From the NCBI GenBank assembly GCA_000435635.1, contig FR882113.1, positions 1-53,300 of the forward strand: a stretch of DNA of 53,300 nt. The letters are read 5' to 3'. The notes beneath the pieces are model-generated. The model searched no databases. It had not been told where the DNA came from and was given only the letters and a program-made list of their open reading frames with translations. The translations under genes and the position numbers were made by a program. Below are positions 8,710 through 17,010 of this stretch, in pieces. How positions within the stretch are numbered: the first letter of the stretch is position 1; the number at the start of each line of letters is the position of its first letter. This DNA comes from Prevotella sp. CAG:1320 (GTDB lineage: Bacteria > Bacteroidota > Bacteroidia > Bacteroidales > Bacteroidaceae).

Positions 8710-9468
8710 ATGAAGATAGCGTTGATAGGCTACGGCAAGATGGGGCACATGATAGAGCAGATAGCCCTGAGCCGTGGACATGAAATCGTTTGTAAGATAG
8801 ATATTGACAATCCAGAGGACTTTGATAGCCCCGCGTTCGCCAGTGCCGACGTGGCCATAGAGTTCACCAATCCCACCGCCGCCTATGGCAATTACCTGAA
8901 GGCTTTTAGCCATGGGGTGAAAGTGGTCAGCGGCAGCACGGGATGGATGAAAGACCATCGCGAGGACGTGGAAAGGCTTTGCCGAGAGGAAGGCAACACC
9001 TTGTTCTGGGCGAGCAACTTCTCTATCGGCGTGGCTATCTTCCAGGCGGTAAACCGTTACTTGGCCAACATCATGAACGGCTTTACCCAATATGATGTCT
9101 GCATGCAAGAGACGCACCACGTACATAAGCTGGACGCACCCAGCGGTACCGCCATCACCCTGGCCGAGGAAATCGTGGAGCGCATTGACCGCAAGAAAGA
9201 CTGGAAGCGGGGAGTCACCATCTGGACAGAGGACGGCCATGAGGACGAAGGCGAGCAGACCACCAAGGAAGACTTGGTCATCAACTGCGTGAGAGACGGA
9301 GAAGTGCCTGGCATTCACACCATCATGTATGACAGCGAGGCCGACATGATTACCATCGAGCACAGCGCGCACTCCCGCCAAGGATTTGCCCTAGGCGCGG
9401 TATTGGCGGCAGAGTATACCAAAGACCACCAAGGTCTGCTCTCCACAAACGACTTGTTTAAATTCTAA
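8710..9468 (+). CDS. dapB: 4-hydroxy-tetrahydrodipicolinate reductase
   Basis: A 252-aa cytoplasmic enzyme of the diaminopimelate/lysine pathway. It reduces 4-hydroxy-tetrahydrodipicolinate with NAD(P)H. The Rossmann nucleotide-binding motif GYGKMG lies at residues 7-12. The catalytic region ETHHVHKLDAPSGTA carries His136/His137, Lys140 and the substrate-binding APSGTA loop. The length is slightly shorter than E. coli DapB (273 aa) but normal for Bacteroidetes. lepB follows 21 bp after the stop and the two are probably co-transcribed. Meso-diaminopimelate also feeds peptidoglycan, so the operon groups cell-envelope functions. Confidence 0.97.
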   Translation: MKIALIGYGKMGHMIEQIALSRGHEIVCKIDIDNPEDFDSPAFASADVAIEFTNPTAAYGNYLKAFSHGVKVVSGSTGWMKDHREDVERLCREEGNTLFWASNFSIGVAIFQAVNRYLANIMNGFTQYDVCMQETHHVHKLDAPSGTAITLAEEIVERIDRKKDWKRGVTIWTEDGHEDEGEQTTKEDLVINCVRDGEVPGIHTIMYDSEADMITIEHSAHSRQGFALGAVLAAEYTKDHQGLLSTNDLFKF

Positions 9469-9489
9469 ACCCAAAATCCACTCTACGCC

Positions 9490-10971
9490 ATGACAGAAAA
9501 GCGGAATGCCTCACGCAAGATAACCGACAGGCGGAAAGCCAAGCTCAACATGAAGCGCCAATGGGCGAAATTCATCGTGGTCACCCTGCTCTACTTGCTC
9601 TTCCTTTACTGGGTAGGCAGCTGGTGGGGGCTCTTGGTAGTGCCTTTTATCTATGACGTTTACATCTCCAAGAAGATACGCTGGCAGTGGTGGAAGGACT
9701 CCGAAGGTCCCGTGCGCTTCATCATGTCGTGGGTAGACGCGTTGGTGTTCGCCTTGATAGCGGTATATTTCATCAACCAATTCTTCTTCCAGAACTACGT
9801 GATACCCTCCTCCTCCCTGGAGAAGAGCCTGCTGACGGGCGACTACCTGTTTGTGTCGAAGGTAAGTTATGGCCCTCGCATTCCGCAGACCCCACTTACC
9901 ATGCCGCTCACGCAGCACACCCTGCCCATCATCAACACCAAGAGTTACCTGGACTGGCCTCATTGGGACTATCGCAGGGTAAAAGGACTGGGAAAGGTAA
10001 AACTGAATGACATCGTGGTGTTCAACTACCCATCGGGCGACACTTTGGTAAACGAACCTCGCTACCAGGCGGCTGATTATTATGGCCAACTGGTCTATCC
10101 CATAGGCGAACAGCTCTACGAGGAGCTGGCAGGCCATCCCGCGGACGTAAGCAAGATGAACCTGCTGCAACAAAGAGCCTACTTCGAGAAAGTTTACGCG
10201 ATGGGGCGAAAATATATCAAAGACAATCCCCGTGAGTTCGGCGACATCATCTCCCGCCCCACAGACCGTAGGGAAAACTACGTGAAACGCTGCGTCGGAC
10301 TGCCTGGGCAGACCTTGCAAATCAAGAACCGCATTATCTACCTGGACGGCAAACCCAACAAGGAACCGGACAACGTGCAATATACCTATTATATAAAGTT
10401 GAAGGAAAGCCTGCCCATCGAACTGATGGATGAGCTGGGAATCACCAACGAAGACCTGACTTCCCTCAATCAATACGGATACATGCCGTTGACCCAGAAG
10501 GCCTACCAGGCTCTCAAGGCTCGCACAGACCTGGTGGAAAGCATCCGCATCAACGAGGACGCCACCGTGGGAGACCTTTACCCACTCAACATGGTAACGG
10601 GCTGGACCCGCGACAACTATGGTCCCGTGTGGATACCCAAAAAGGGAGAGACCCTCAAGCTATCCTTGCAAAACATCGCCATCTATGAGCGTTGCATCAA
10701 GGTATACGAAGGCAACGACCTGGAGGTGAAGAATGGGCAGATATACATCAATGGTAGGTTGACGGACAGCTACACCTTCAAGATGGACTATTATTGGATG
10801 ATGGGCGACAACAGGCACAACTCCGCCGACTCCCGCTATTGGGGCTTCGTGCCGGAAGACCACATCGTGGGCAAGCCCATATTCATCTGGTGGAGCCACA
10901 ATCCCGACCGTCCTGGGTTCAGCGGCATAAGGTGGAATCGACTCTTTACCTTAGTAGACAACATCAAGTAA
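9490..10971 (+). CDS. lepB: Signal peptidase I
   Basis: A 493-aa membrane serine protease that removes signal peptides from exported proteins. Two hydrophobic segments lie at about residues 28-55 and 78-100. The Ser-Lys dyad is intact. Ser109 is in IPSSSLEKS (Leu replaces the usual Met after the serine), and Lys266 is in NYVKRCVGLPG. The C-terminal box is MGDNRHNSADSRYWG. About 150 residues separate the serine and lysine boxes, an insertion that accounts for the large size compared with E. coli LepB (324 aa) and is common in Bacteroidetes LepB. It is followed directly by a short, apparently inactive paralogue. Confidence 0.95.
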   Translation: MTEKRNASRKITDRRKAKLNMKRQWAKFIVVTLLYLLFLYWVGSWWGLLVVPFIYDVYISKKIRWQWWKDSEGPVRFIMSWVDALVFALIAVYFINQFFFQNYVIPSSSLEKSLLTGDYLFVSKVSYGPRIPQTPLTMPLTQHTLPIINTKSYLDWPHWDYRRVKGLGKVKLNDIVVFNYPSGDTLVNEPRYQAADYYGQLVYPIGEQLYEELAGHPADVSKMNLLQQRAYFEKVYAMGRKYIKDNPREFGDIISRPTDRRENYVKRCVGLPGQTLQIKNRIIYLDGKPNKEPDNVQYTYYIKLKESLPIELMDELGITNEDLTSLNQYGYMPLTQKAYQALKARTDLVESIRINEDATVGDLYPLNMVTGWTRDNYGPVWIPKKGETLKLSLQNIAIYERCIKVYEGNDLEVKNGQIYINGRLTDSYTFKMDYYWMMGDNRHNSADSRYWGFVPEDHIVGKPIFIWWSHNPDRPGFSGIRWNRLFTLVDNIK

Positions 10972-11367
10972 TTGAAATATGTGAAGTTCCTCCTTGCACT
11001 GGCGGTATGCCTATGCCTGGCATGGGCGATACACGCCTTCGCGCTCACGGTCTATGCCGTAAGCGACGATGGGCTGGCACCCACCATGAGGAAAGGAAAC
11101 AGGGTAATCGTGAACCGCCTATCCACTATAACGCCCAAGAAAGGAGACTTCATTGTCTATACAGACTCTACCTACAACTACCTGGCGGAAATCATCAACC
11201 TGCCCGGAGACACCATAGCCTTGGGCGGCAACCAGTATCGGATACCTGAGGTATGTTGTGACCGCTGCCAAAGCACGGACTGCCGCCTCTACTTCGTCAA
11301 GACCTCGGCGGGACATCAGTTGGTATACAAACACCAAATTATAGGCAAGGCGTTCCGCGTCTTCTGA
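10972..11367 (+). CDS. S26 signal-peptidase-like protein lacking the catalytic dyad
   Basis: A 131-aa protein beginning with TTG directly after the lepB stop. A GTG at 10981 in the same frame is an alternative start. One N-terminal hydrophobic helix (about residues 5-28) precedes an S26-like fold with the family boxes APTMRKGNRVIVNR and INLPGDTIAL. Aligned by eye with LepB, the catalytic serine position is Gly34 and the lysine position is Ala72, so both active-site residues are missing. A Cys cluster (CCDRC...DC) near residue 95 could bind metal or form disulphides. It may be a non-catalytic partner of LepB or an adaptor for certain substrates. Its position between lepB and a WbqC gene indicates co-transcription. 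Confidence 0.75.
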   Translation: MKYVKFLLALAVCLCLAWAIHAFALTVYAVSDDGLAPTMRKGNRVIVNRLSTITPKKGDFIVYTDSTYNYLAEIINLPGDTIALGGNQYRIPEVCCDRCQSTDCRLYFVKTSAGHQLVYKHQIIGKAFRVF

Positions 11368-11391
11368 CACGCCTTCCGAACAAAACCAACC

Positions 11392-11991
11392 ATGAGCACC
11401 ACAGCGCTACTATCCACCACCTACTTCGGCCCTATCCAGTGGTACCAGAAACTCTATCGGCACGACGAATGCCGCATAGAACGCATGGAGAGCTTCCAAA
11501 AGCAAACCTATCGCAATCGCTGTGTCATCGCTACCACCAATGGGCCGCAATCACTTACCCTGCCTATTGAACGAGGCCCACGACTCATAAGAGACATCCA
11601 GATATCTGACCACGGAAACTGGAGACACTTGCACTGGAACGCCCTTTGTTCCGCTTACGGAGAAAGCCCTTTCTTCGAGTTCTACGCTGATGACATCAGG
11701 CCTTTCTTTGAGCGGAAATGGAAATACCTTTTCGACTATAACTGGGACATCGCGCAAACGATGTGCCAGTTGCTTGACATCCATCCGCTCCTGGCTCCCA
11801 CGGAAGACTACTTGCCCGAGGCGGACAACGATTTCAGGAACGCCATCCAACCCAAACATCCCGCAGAAGACCCTGGTTTCACGCCTCGCCGTTACTATCA
11901 GGTCTATGAAAGGAAACTGGGCTTCCTGCCCAATCTCTCTATCCTAGACCTGCTTTTCAACATGGGCAACGAGGCCATTTTCTATCTGTAA
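11392..11991 (+). CDS. WbqC family protein
   Basis: A 199-aa cytoplasmic protein of the WbqC-like family, recognised from the N-terminal segment STTYFGPIQWYQKL, the central NGPQSLTLPI strand and the NWRHLHWNALCSAYG stretch rich in His and Trp. Members occur in O-antigen or capsule loci and are thought to act in sugar-nucleotide or aminosugar modification. The reaction is not established for this type. It is the last gene of the dapB-lepB-S26-like-WbqC operon, 24 bp after the previous stop. A 360-bp gene-free stretch follows. Confidence 0.85.
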   Translation: MSTTALLSTTYFGPIQWYQKLYRHDECRIERMESFQKQTYRNRCVIATTNGPQSLTLPIERGPRLIRDIQISDHGNWRHLHWNALCSAYGESPFFEFYADDIRPFFERKWKYLFDYNWDIAQTMCQLLDIHPLLAPTEDYLPEADNDFRNAIQPKHPAEDPGFTPRRYYQVYERKLGFLPNLSILDLLFNMGNEAIFYL

Positions 11992-12055
11992 GCCCCTCCC
12001 CTATACTTTCTTCCCCTTCGGCTCCTTTGCCTACATGGGCCATGCGCGCATAAAG

Positions 12056-12132
12056 AAACCGCGGGCGCATAGCTCGTAAATCATGTTTACACTGTATATA
12101 AATCGCATTTGCATAGTCTATAAACCGCGAGA
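12056..12132. repeat. Degenerate 22-bp periodic array
   Basis: Blocks starting AAA(C/T)C occur at 12056, 12078, 12100 and 12122, exactly 22 bp apart: AAACCGCGGGC, AAATCATGTTT, AAATCGCATTT and AAACCGCGAGA. The second is flanked to give GTAAA...TTTAC and the third is AAAT-CGC-ATTT, so two of the four are still palindromic. This looks like a decayed member of the 22-bp arrays seen at 23412, 23587, 28785 and 34986, but the match is weak. Confidence 0.3.
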
Positions 12133-12305
12133 TAATAGCTAACTTCCGCATTCCACGTCGTGAAACAGATTTAGGAGCTAACTCCCCGCGACTTATAGAG
12201 TATCTGAAAACGATTTATAACCATAGTTTTTACATGCGCAAAAGCTATATACCAGAACACCAAAAGGCTTGTGCACATTTGTGCACAATGGCGAAAGGGA
12301 TACAA

Positions 12306-12337
12306 AAATGCCCGTTTCACCGATGAAACGGGCATTT
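12306..12337 (-). terminator. Intrinsic terminator of the M16 peptidase gene
   Basis: A perfect 14-bp stem (AAATGCCCGTTTCA with its complement) encloses a 4-nt loop. On the minus strand the stem runs into TTTTTGT. It lies 14 nt downstream of the M16 stop codon, so it serves that gene and may also stop transcripts from the WbqC operon. Confidence 0.85.
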
Positions 12338-12351
12338 CCTGCGTCAATTCT

Positions 12352-13575
12352 CTATTGATAAATGAGCGTAAAAAGGTTGTCAGGAGCGAAAAGGTCGGCT
12401 GCCACCCGCTGAATTCCATCTGCCGTGACCTCGTCTATATGGCGATAGAGGGCGTGAACGTCCTTCTCCCATCCATAGTGGAGAAAGCTCTTGCCGAAGT
12501 CGAGGGCAAAGCTCTCGCGGTTGTCGCAAGCCACTCCTATCTGTCCCTTTATCTGTTTCTTGGCCTTGGCCAGTTGCATGGGCGTGAGGGGAGAATTGAT
12601 AATCTTGTCCAGTTCCCCGCGCACCAAGCGGAGACACTTGGCGACATCTTTCTGGTCACAGCCGAAATAAACGTTCCACATGCCCGTATCGCCATAACTC
12701 ACCATATTACTCTCCACGGTATAGACCATGCCATGTCGCTCACGCAACGAAAGATTGAGACGGGCGCTCAAGCCAGGGCCGCCGAGGATGTTATTCAACA
12801 GGTAGAGCGTGATACGTCGCTCGTCATGGATGGGATATGCCCTCGCCCCCAACATGACATGCGCCTGATGGGTGCCCTTGTCTACCACTCTCGTCTGGGG
12901 AGAAGTCTGGGGCAACTCGGGGCACTTTCTTTCCGGACGGGAAGCGGCAGGAATATCCGCGGTATGCCGCTCCAACAACTTCACCAAGCGAGAGAAGTCC
13001 ACGTCGCCATAGGCAAAGAACACCGCGTTGGAAGGGACATAATGTCTCCTGGCGAACGAGAGGGCGTCTTGGGTGGTATAAGCCCGCACCCTTTCCGCCG
13101 TACCCAATATGTTATGGCCAAGAGGATGGCCACGGAACACCATGTTCTCGAATTCATCGTAAATCAATTCGGCTGGAGAGTCATTGTAACTTTCGATTTC
13201 ATCGCATATCACCTCCACTTCCTTGTCAAGCTCATTTCGCGGATAGACGGAGTGGAAAACGATATCGCTGAGCAGGTCGACGGCCTTGGCCACGTGGTCT
13301 TTCAAGATGGCGGCGTAGTAGACCGTGTCCTCTTTGTTGGTGAAAGCGTTCAGGTCGCCGCCCACACTCTCCAGGCAATTCAAGACATGCCAAGCCTTGC
13401 GCCTTGCCGTCCCCTTGAACGTGGCGTGCTCGCAGAAGTGGGCCAAGCCCTCCTGCCCTGTTTCCTCGTCACGTGTTCCCGCCCGCAACTGATAGCCACA
13501 GTAGACCACTGGCGACTCGCTAGGCAAGTGGATGACACGCAATCCGTTGGCCAATGTATAAGTATTGTATCTCAT
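12352..13575 (-). CDS. M16 family zinc metallopeptidase (processing-peptidase-like)
   Basis: A 407-aa peptidase of the pitrilysin / mitochondrial-processing-peptidase family. The inverted zinc motif HxxEH is present as HFCEH (His46, Glu49, His50). The third ligand is expected in EVICDEIESY near residue 126. The second, non-catalytic half contains the usual R/Y-type segment (FLRVRG-like and VYFGCD). The single-domain length of about 400 residues is typical for bacterial M16B proteins, which act as dimers. No signal peptide is evident, so a cytoplasmic place is likely. It is transcribed alone, from a TAATTTCG element 9 nt upstream, and is divergent from the AEC transporter. Confidence 0.92.
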   Translation of the reverse strand: MRYNTYTLANGLRVIHLPSESPVVYCGYQLRAGTRDEETGQEGLAHFCEHATFKGTARRKAWHVLNCLESVGGDLNAFTNKEDTVYYAAILKDHVAKAVDLLSDIVFHSVYPRNELDKEVEVICDEIESYNDSPAELIYDEFENMVFRGHPLGHNILGTAERVRAYTTQDALSFARRHYVPSNAVFFAYGDVDFSRLVKLLERHTADIPAASRPERKCPELPQTSPQTRVVDKGTHQAHVMLGARAYPIHDERRITLYLLNNILGGPGLSARLNLSLRERHGMVYTVESNMVSYGDTGMWNVYFGCDQKDVAKCLRLVRGELDKIINSPLTPMQLAKAKKQIKGQIGVACDNRESFALDFGKSFLHYGWEKDVHALYRHIDEVTADGIQRVAADLFAPDNLFTLIYQ

Positions 13576-13583
13576 TTCAGGCG

Positions 13584-13591
13584 CGAAATTA
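13584..13591 (-). promoter_or_regulatory. -7 element of the M16 peptidase gene
   Basis: The minus strand reads TAATTTCG followed by CG, 8 nt from the ATG at 13575. It matches TAnnTTTG with one change. A T-rich stretch lies about 20 nt further upstream. Confidence 0.5.
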
Positions 13592-13655
13592 CGAAAAAAC
13601 CACAGGAAAAGGGCACTTTTCCTCCCAAAACACGCCTACTTTCAAAACTTCTCAC

Positions 13656-13663
13656 TACTTTCG
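13656..13663 (+). promoter_or_regulatory. -7 element of the AEC transporter gene
   Basis: TACTTTCG followed by CGG lies 52 nt upstream of the chosen ATG at 13716. It supports an mRNA that begins inside the longer upstream reading frame, and hence the shorter protein start. Confidence 0.5.
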
Positions 13664-13715
13664 CGGCAATTTCAAGCCGCCAGGACGCGGCTCGGGGACA
13701 ACAAAACAGCAGCTT

Positions 13716-14624
13716 ATGAACGGCATAGAACAACAGATGGTCATCCTCTTCATCATCGTGGTGGTGGGATATATATTGCGGAAGATAGGCATGATGGGCG
13801 AAGAATTTGACGGAAAGCTCTCCAACTTCGTCATAGACGTGGCCTGCCCCTGCCTTATTCTCAGCTCCACCATGGGCGACAAGCTGCCTGACAAGCACAT
13901 GATATTGCCCCTGCTACTCATCAGCTGCGCCAGTTACGCCATCCTCTTGCTGGCCGCCATCACGCTGCCCAGGCTTCTCCCCATACAAAAAAGCTCGCGG
14001 GGGCTCTACAGTTTCATGATTACTTTCGGAAACGTAGGTTTCATCGGCTATCCCATCGTGGCCGCCATCTTTGGCCCAGAGGCCATCTTCTATGCCGTGA
14101 TACTCAATTTCCCCAACACTTTCCTGGTGTTCACGTTTGGCGTAAGTTTCATAGCGGGCAGTTCTGGAAAGTCATCGTTCAACTGGAAAAGACTGGTGTC
14201 ACCCGCCATGATTTGCTCTTACATATCCATCCTTATCGTGGCGATGGAATGGAAAGTCTCGCCCGTTATCAGCGAACCCTGCCGCCTGTTAGGCAACATC
14301 ACCATTCCTGGCGCTTTGCTGCTCATCGGCTCGTCTATGGCCACCATCCCCGTCAGGGAACTGGGCGGCAGCAGGGCTATCTATATGCTCTCGCTCCTCA
14401 GGCTATTCCTCATCCCGCTCCTGTTATTCTACATATTTAACGCCATAGGCTTCGACCACCGCGTCAACGCCATCAACACCGTGGTGTGCGCCATGCCCGT
14501 AGCGTCTTATGGCACGCTTTTCTGCATCCGTTACCACAAAGATGTCACCACTATGGCCGAAGCCACCTTCATCACCACCCTACTCTCCCTCTTCTCCGTC
14601 CCGCTGCTTAGCCTGGTGCTATAG
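13716..14624 (+). CDS. AEC (auxin efflux carrier) family transporter
   Basis: A 302-aa inner-membrane permease with about ten hydrophobic helices, recognised from the N-terminal segment GYILRKIGM...LSNFVIDVACPCLILSS and the central NVGFIGYPI motif of the AEC/BASS-like fold. Bacterial AEC proteins export or import carboxylates such as malate or malonate. No specific substrate is implied here. The open frame extends 54 codons further upstream, but that part overlaps the divergent promoter region and has no family homology, so the ATG of MNGIEQQ is chosen. No partner gene is adjacent. Confidence 0.9.
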   Translation: MNGIEQQMVILFIIVVVGYILRKIGMMGEEFDGKLSNFVIDVACPCLILSSTMGDKLPDKHMILPLLLISCASYAILLLAAITLPRLLPIQKSSRGLYSFMITFGNVGFIGYPIVAAIFGPEAIFYAVILNFPNTFLVFTFGVSFIAGSSGKSSFNWKRLVSPAMICSYISILIVAMEWKVSPVISEPCRLLGNITIPGALLLIGSSMATIPVRELGGSRAIYMLSLLRLFLIPLLLFYIFNAIGFDHRVNAINTVVCAMPVASYGTLFCIRYHKDVTTMAEATFITTLLSLFSVPLLSLVL

Positions 14625-14766
14625 GCTGTCCCATAAGGGAAAGCGGGGACAGGCAAGCCGCACGGGAAATATTCCCCTGCCGAAATCACGCACGAGAAAG
14701 AGGATTCCCCATCGAAAAAGTAGGGGAAAAACAAACGGCAAAGCATGGCGTTACGAAATTTTTTAT

Positions 14767-14774
14767 TACCTTTG
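14767..14774 (+). promoter_or_regulatory. -7 element of the PfkB-FprA operon
   Basis: TACCTTTG, a perfect TAnnTTTG, lies 23 nt upstream of the PfkB ATG. The -33 position has no clear TTTG. Confidence 0.6.
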
Positions 14775-14797
14775 CGGACATCAAAACTTAACTCGAC

Positions 14798-15727
14798 ATG
14801 AATAGAAAGGTCATAGGAATAGGGGAAACCGTACTCGACATTATTTTCCGAGGCAACCAGCCCATCAGCGCGGTGCCAGGAGGCTCCACTTACAACGCCT
14901 GCATCTCGTTGGGAAGAGCGGGCATTGAGACTACTTTCATTTCCGTAACAGGCAATGACCGAGTGGGGCGAAATATCATAGACTTCCTGAAAGAGAACGG
15001 GGTAAACGCGGATAACGTGAATATCTTCCCCGATTCCAAGTCACCGCTCTCACTGGCTTTCCTGGACGAGAACAACAACGCTGAATACCTGTTCTACAAA
15101 GACCACCCTCACGACAGGCTGGAGTTTACCCACCCAGACATACAACCTGGGGATATCGTCTTATTCGGTTCCTTCTTCGCGCTCAACCCCGTAACACGTC
15201 CCCAAATGGCAGGCTTCCTGGAATACGCGCAACGCAAGGGGGCAATCTTGTACTATGACGTGAACTTCCGCAGTTCCCATCGGGATGAAATCATGAAGAT
15301 AACGCCTAACTTACTGGAAAACCTGGAATTTACCGACATCGTAAGGGGAAGCGATGAAGACTTCAATATTCTCTACAAGAAAGACGACCCCGACAAGGTA
15401 TACGCGACAGAGCTATCCTTCTATTGCAAGAAATTCATCTGCACCAGGGGAGTCAACCCTATCGTGGTAAGAGCGGAGAACGGCTTCCGCAAAGAATATC
15501 CCACACCCCAGGCAAAAACCGTGAGCACCATTGGGGCGGGCGACAATTTCAACGCGGGCTTTATCTATGGCATGCTCAAACAGGACATTACCCGGGAAGA
15601 CATTGACAGAGGACTCAACGAAACACAATGGGACAGCCTCATCAGCATGGGGCAAGCCTTCTCGGCGGAATGCTGCAAGGACATCTACAACTATATCAGC
15701 AAGGACTTTGGCATGTCCTTGCGCTAA
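14798..15727 (+). CDS. PfkB-family carbohydrate kinase
   Basis: A 309-aa ribokinase-like sugar kinase. The N-terminal signature around PGGSTYNACISLGRAG binds the sugar. The C-terminal signature STIGAGDNFNAGF contains the catalytic base Asp249 and the anion hole. Members phosphorylate fructose, ribose, adenosine, 2-keto-3-deoxygluconate or similar compounds. The sequence does not settle which one. The fructokinase-like GAGDxF context is compatible with fructose. It is co-transcribed with the flavodiiron protein gene 21 bp downstream, an unusual pairing with no obvious metabolic link. Confidence 0.9.
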   Translation: MNRKVIGIGETVLDIIFRGNQPISAVPGGSTYNACISLGRAGIETTFISVTGNDRVGRNIIDFLKENGVNADNVNIFPDSKSPLSLAFLDENNNAEYLFYKDHPHDRLEFTHPDIQPGDIVLFGSFFALNPVTRPQMAGFLEYAQRKGAILYYDVNFRSSHRDEIMKITPNLLENLEFTDIVRGSDEDFNILYKKDDPDKVYATELSFYCKKFICTRGVNPIVVRAENGFRKEYPTPQAKTVSTIGAGDNFNAGFIYGMLKQDITREDIDRGLNETQWDSLISMGQAFSAECCKDIYNYISKDFGMSLR

Positions 15728-15748
15728 AACAAACAAAAGCAAAAGAAA

Positions 15749-16939
15749 ATGATCAACATCACGAACGAGACCTACTATGTAGGCGTAAACGACAGAAACA
15801 AGAACTTATTCGAGGGGCTTTGGCCTTTACCCGATGGCGTGAGCTATAACTCTTACCTCATCGTGGACGAGAAGGTCTGCCTGATAGACACAGTGGAAGT
15901 GGACTTCTTCAGCCAATTCCTGGAGAACATCCAAGAAGTAATCGGCGACCGTGAGATAGACTACCTGGTGGTAAACCACATGGAACCTGACCACAGCGGC
16001 AGCCTGGCACTCATCAAAAAGTATTTCCCTGGAATAAAAATACTGGGAAACAAGAAGACCTTTGGCATGATAGAGGGTTTCTATGGCATAGACAATGACG
16101 GACAGGAGGTGAAAAACGGGGAAGTCCTTTCACTGGGCAAGCATGAATTGCAGTTCCATCTCACCCCCATGGTGCATTGGCCAGAGACCATGATGACACT
16201 GGACATCACTACCCATACGCTCTTCTCGGGTGACGCTTTCGGCTGCTTTGGCGCCTTGAATGGCGGCGTGATAGACTCAGAGATATGCTGTGACAACTTT
16301 TGGCTGGAAATGGTACGCTACTATTCCAACATCGTAGGCAAGTATGGCACTCCCGTGCAGAACGCCCTGAAGAAATTGGCAGGCACGCAAATAGACTATA
16401 TCTGCAGCACGCATGGGCCTGTTTGGCATGACTATAAAGACAAGGTGATTGCCATGTACGACCGCATGTCCAAGTATGAGACCGAGCCAGGACTGGTAAT
16501 CTGCTATGGAACAATGTATGGCAACACGGAGCGCATGGCGGAAATTATCGCCCAGGCAGCAAGCCAGAATGGCGTGAAAAACATCGTGCTCTACAATATA
16601 TCAAAAACGCACCACTCTTATATCCTGCGCGATATATTCCGCTACCAGGGACTTATCGTGGGCGCGCCCACTTACAACGCAGGGCTTTATCACGAGATGG
16701 AAGTGCTGCTGTCGGAGATAGCCAACTATGACATCAAGGGCAATCATCTCCTGGGATGGTTTGGCTCGCACTCGTGGGCAAGCAAAGCGGTGGGAAAGAT
16801 ACAGGAGTGGAACGAAAAGCGACTGCACTTTGAGCCTGTAGGCGTTCCTGTAGACATGAAGCAGGGCATTACGCCTGAAACCCGCCAGGCTTGCCAGGCA
16901 CTGGGCCAGGCCATGGCTGTACGGCTGGCAAGGCAATAA
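15749..16939 (+). CDS. FprA-family A-type flavodiiron protein
   Basis: A 396-aa cytoplasmic protein that reduces O2 to water or NO to N2O in anaerobes. The N-terminal metallo-beta-lactamase-like domain holds the diiron ligands in NHMEPDHSGS (His77, Glu79, Asp81, His82), with further His/Asp in MVHWPET, GDAFGCFG and STHGPVW. The C-terminal flavodoxin domain (from about residue 250) carries the FMN loop YGTMYGNTERMA. There is no extra rubredoxin or flavin-reductase module, so electrons must come from a separate rubredoxin. The role fits an oxygen-sensitive gut or rumen anaerobe. It is second in an operon with a PfkB kinase. Confidence 0.95.
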   Translation: MINITNETYYVGVNDRNKNLFEGLWPLPDGVSYNSYLIVDEKVCLIDTVEVDFFSQFLENIQEVIGDREIDYLVVNHMEPDHSGSLALIKKYFPGIKILGNKKTFGMIEGFYGIDNDGQEVKNGEVLSLGKHELQFHLTPMVHWPETMMTLDITTHTLFSGDAFGCFGALNGGVIDSEICCDNFWLEMVRYYSNIVGKYGTPVQNALKKLAGTQIDYICSTHGPVWHDYKDKVIAMYDRMSKYETEPGLVICYGTMYGNTERMAEIIAQAASQNGVKNIVLYNISKTHHSYILRDIFRYQGLIVGAPTYNAGLYHEMEVLLSEIANYDIKGNHLLGWFGSHSWASKAVGKIQEWNEKRLHFEPVGVPVDMKQGITPETRQACQALGQAMAVRLARQ

Positions 16940-16961
16940 GCACAGACTTGTTCGTTATCGA

Positions 16962-16995
16962 GCTTGCCGATGATGTGTACATATCAGCGGCAAGC
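16962..16995. terminator. Hairpin between convergent FprA and LOG genes
   Basis: A 34-nt near-perfect palindrome: GCTTGCCG pairs with CGGCAAGC, TGAT pairs with ATCA, and the centre TGTACA is itself palindromic, with two mismatches in between. It sits between two converging genes and probably stops both. Neither side has a good U-tract. Confidence 0.6.
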
Positions 16996-17010
16996 AAAGA
17001 GTTGGTGTTA

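Larger units (their letters stand above)
11992..12351. other. Intergenic region between WbqC and the M16 peptidase
   Basis: These 360 bp between convergent genes hold a strong terminator hairpin at 12306-12337 and a faint 22-bp periodic pattern at 12056-12132. Two overlapping minus-strand reading frames of 64 and 82 codons show no recognisable protein character. The rest is AT-rich sequence without a gene I can support. Confidence 0.6.

Noticed and set aside
12171..12419. 82-codon minus-strand reading frame after the M16 gene
   Set aside because: It overlaps the end of the M16 gene and the strong terminator hairpin and has no protein-like features.
12271..13719. 482-codon plus-strand reading frame
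   Set aside because: It is the antisense shadow of the M16 peptidase, whose HxxEH motif and promoter are clear on the other strand.
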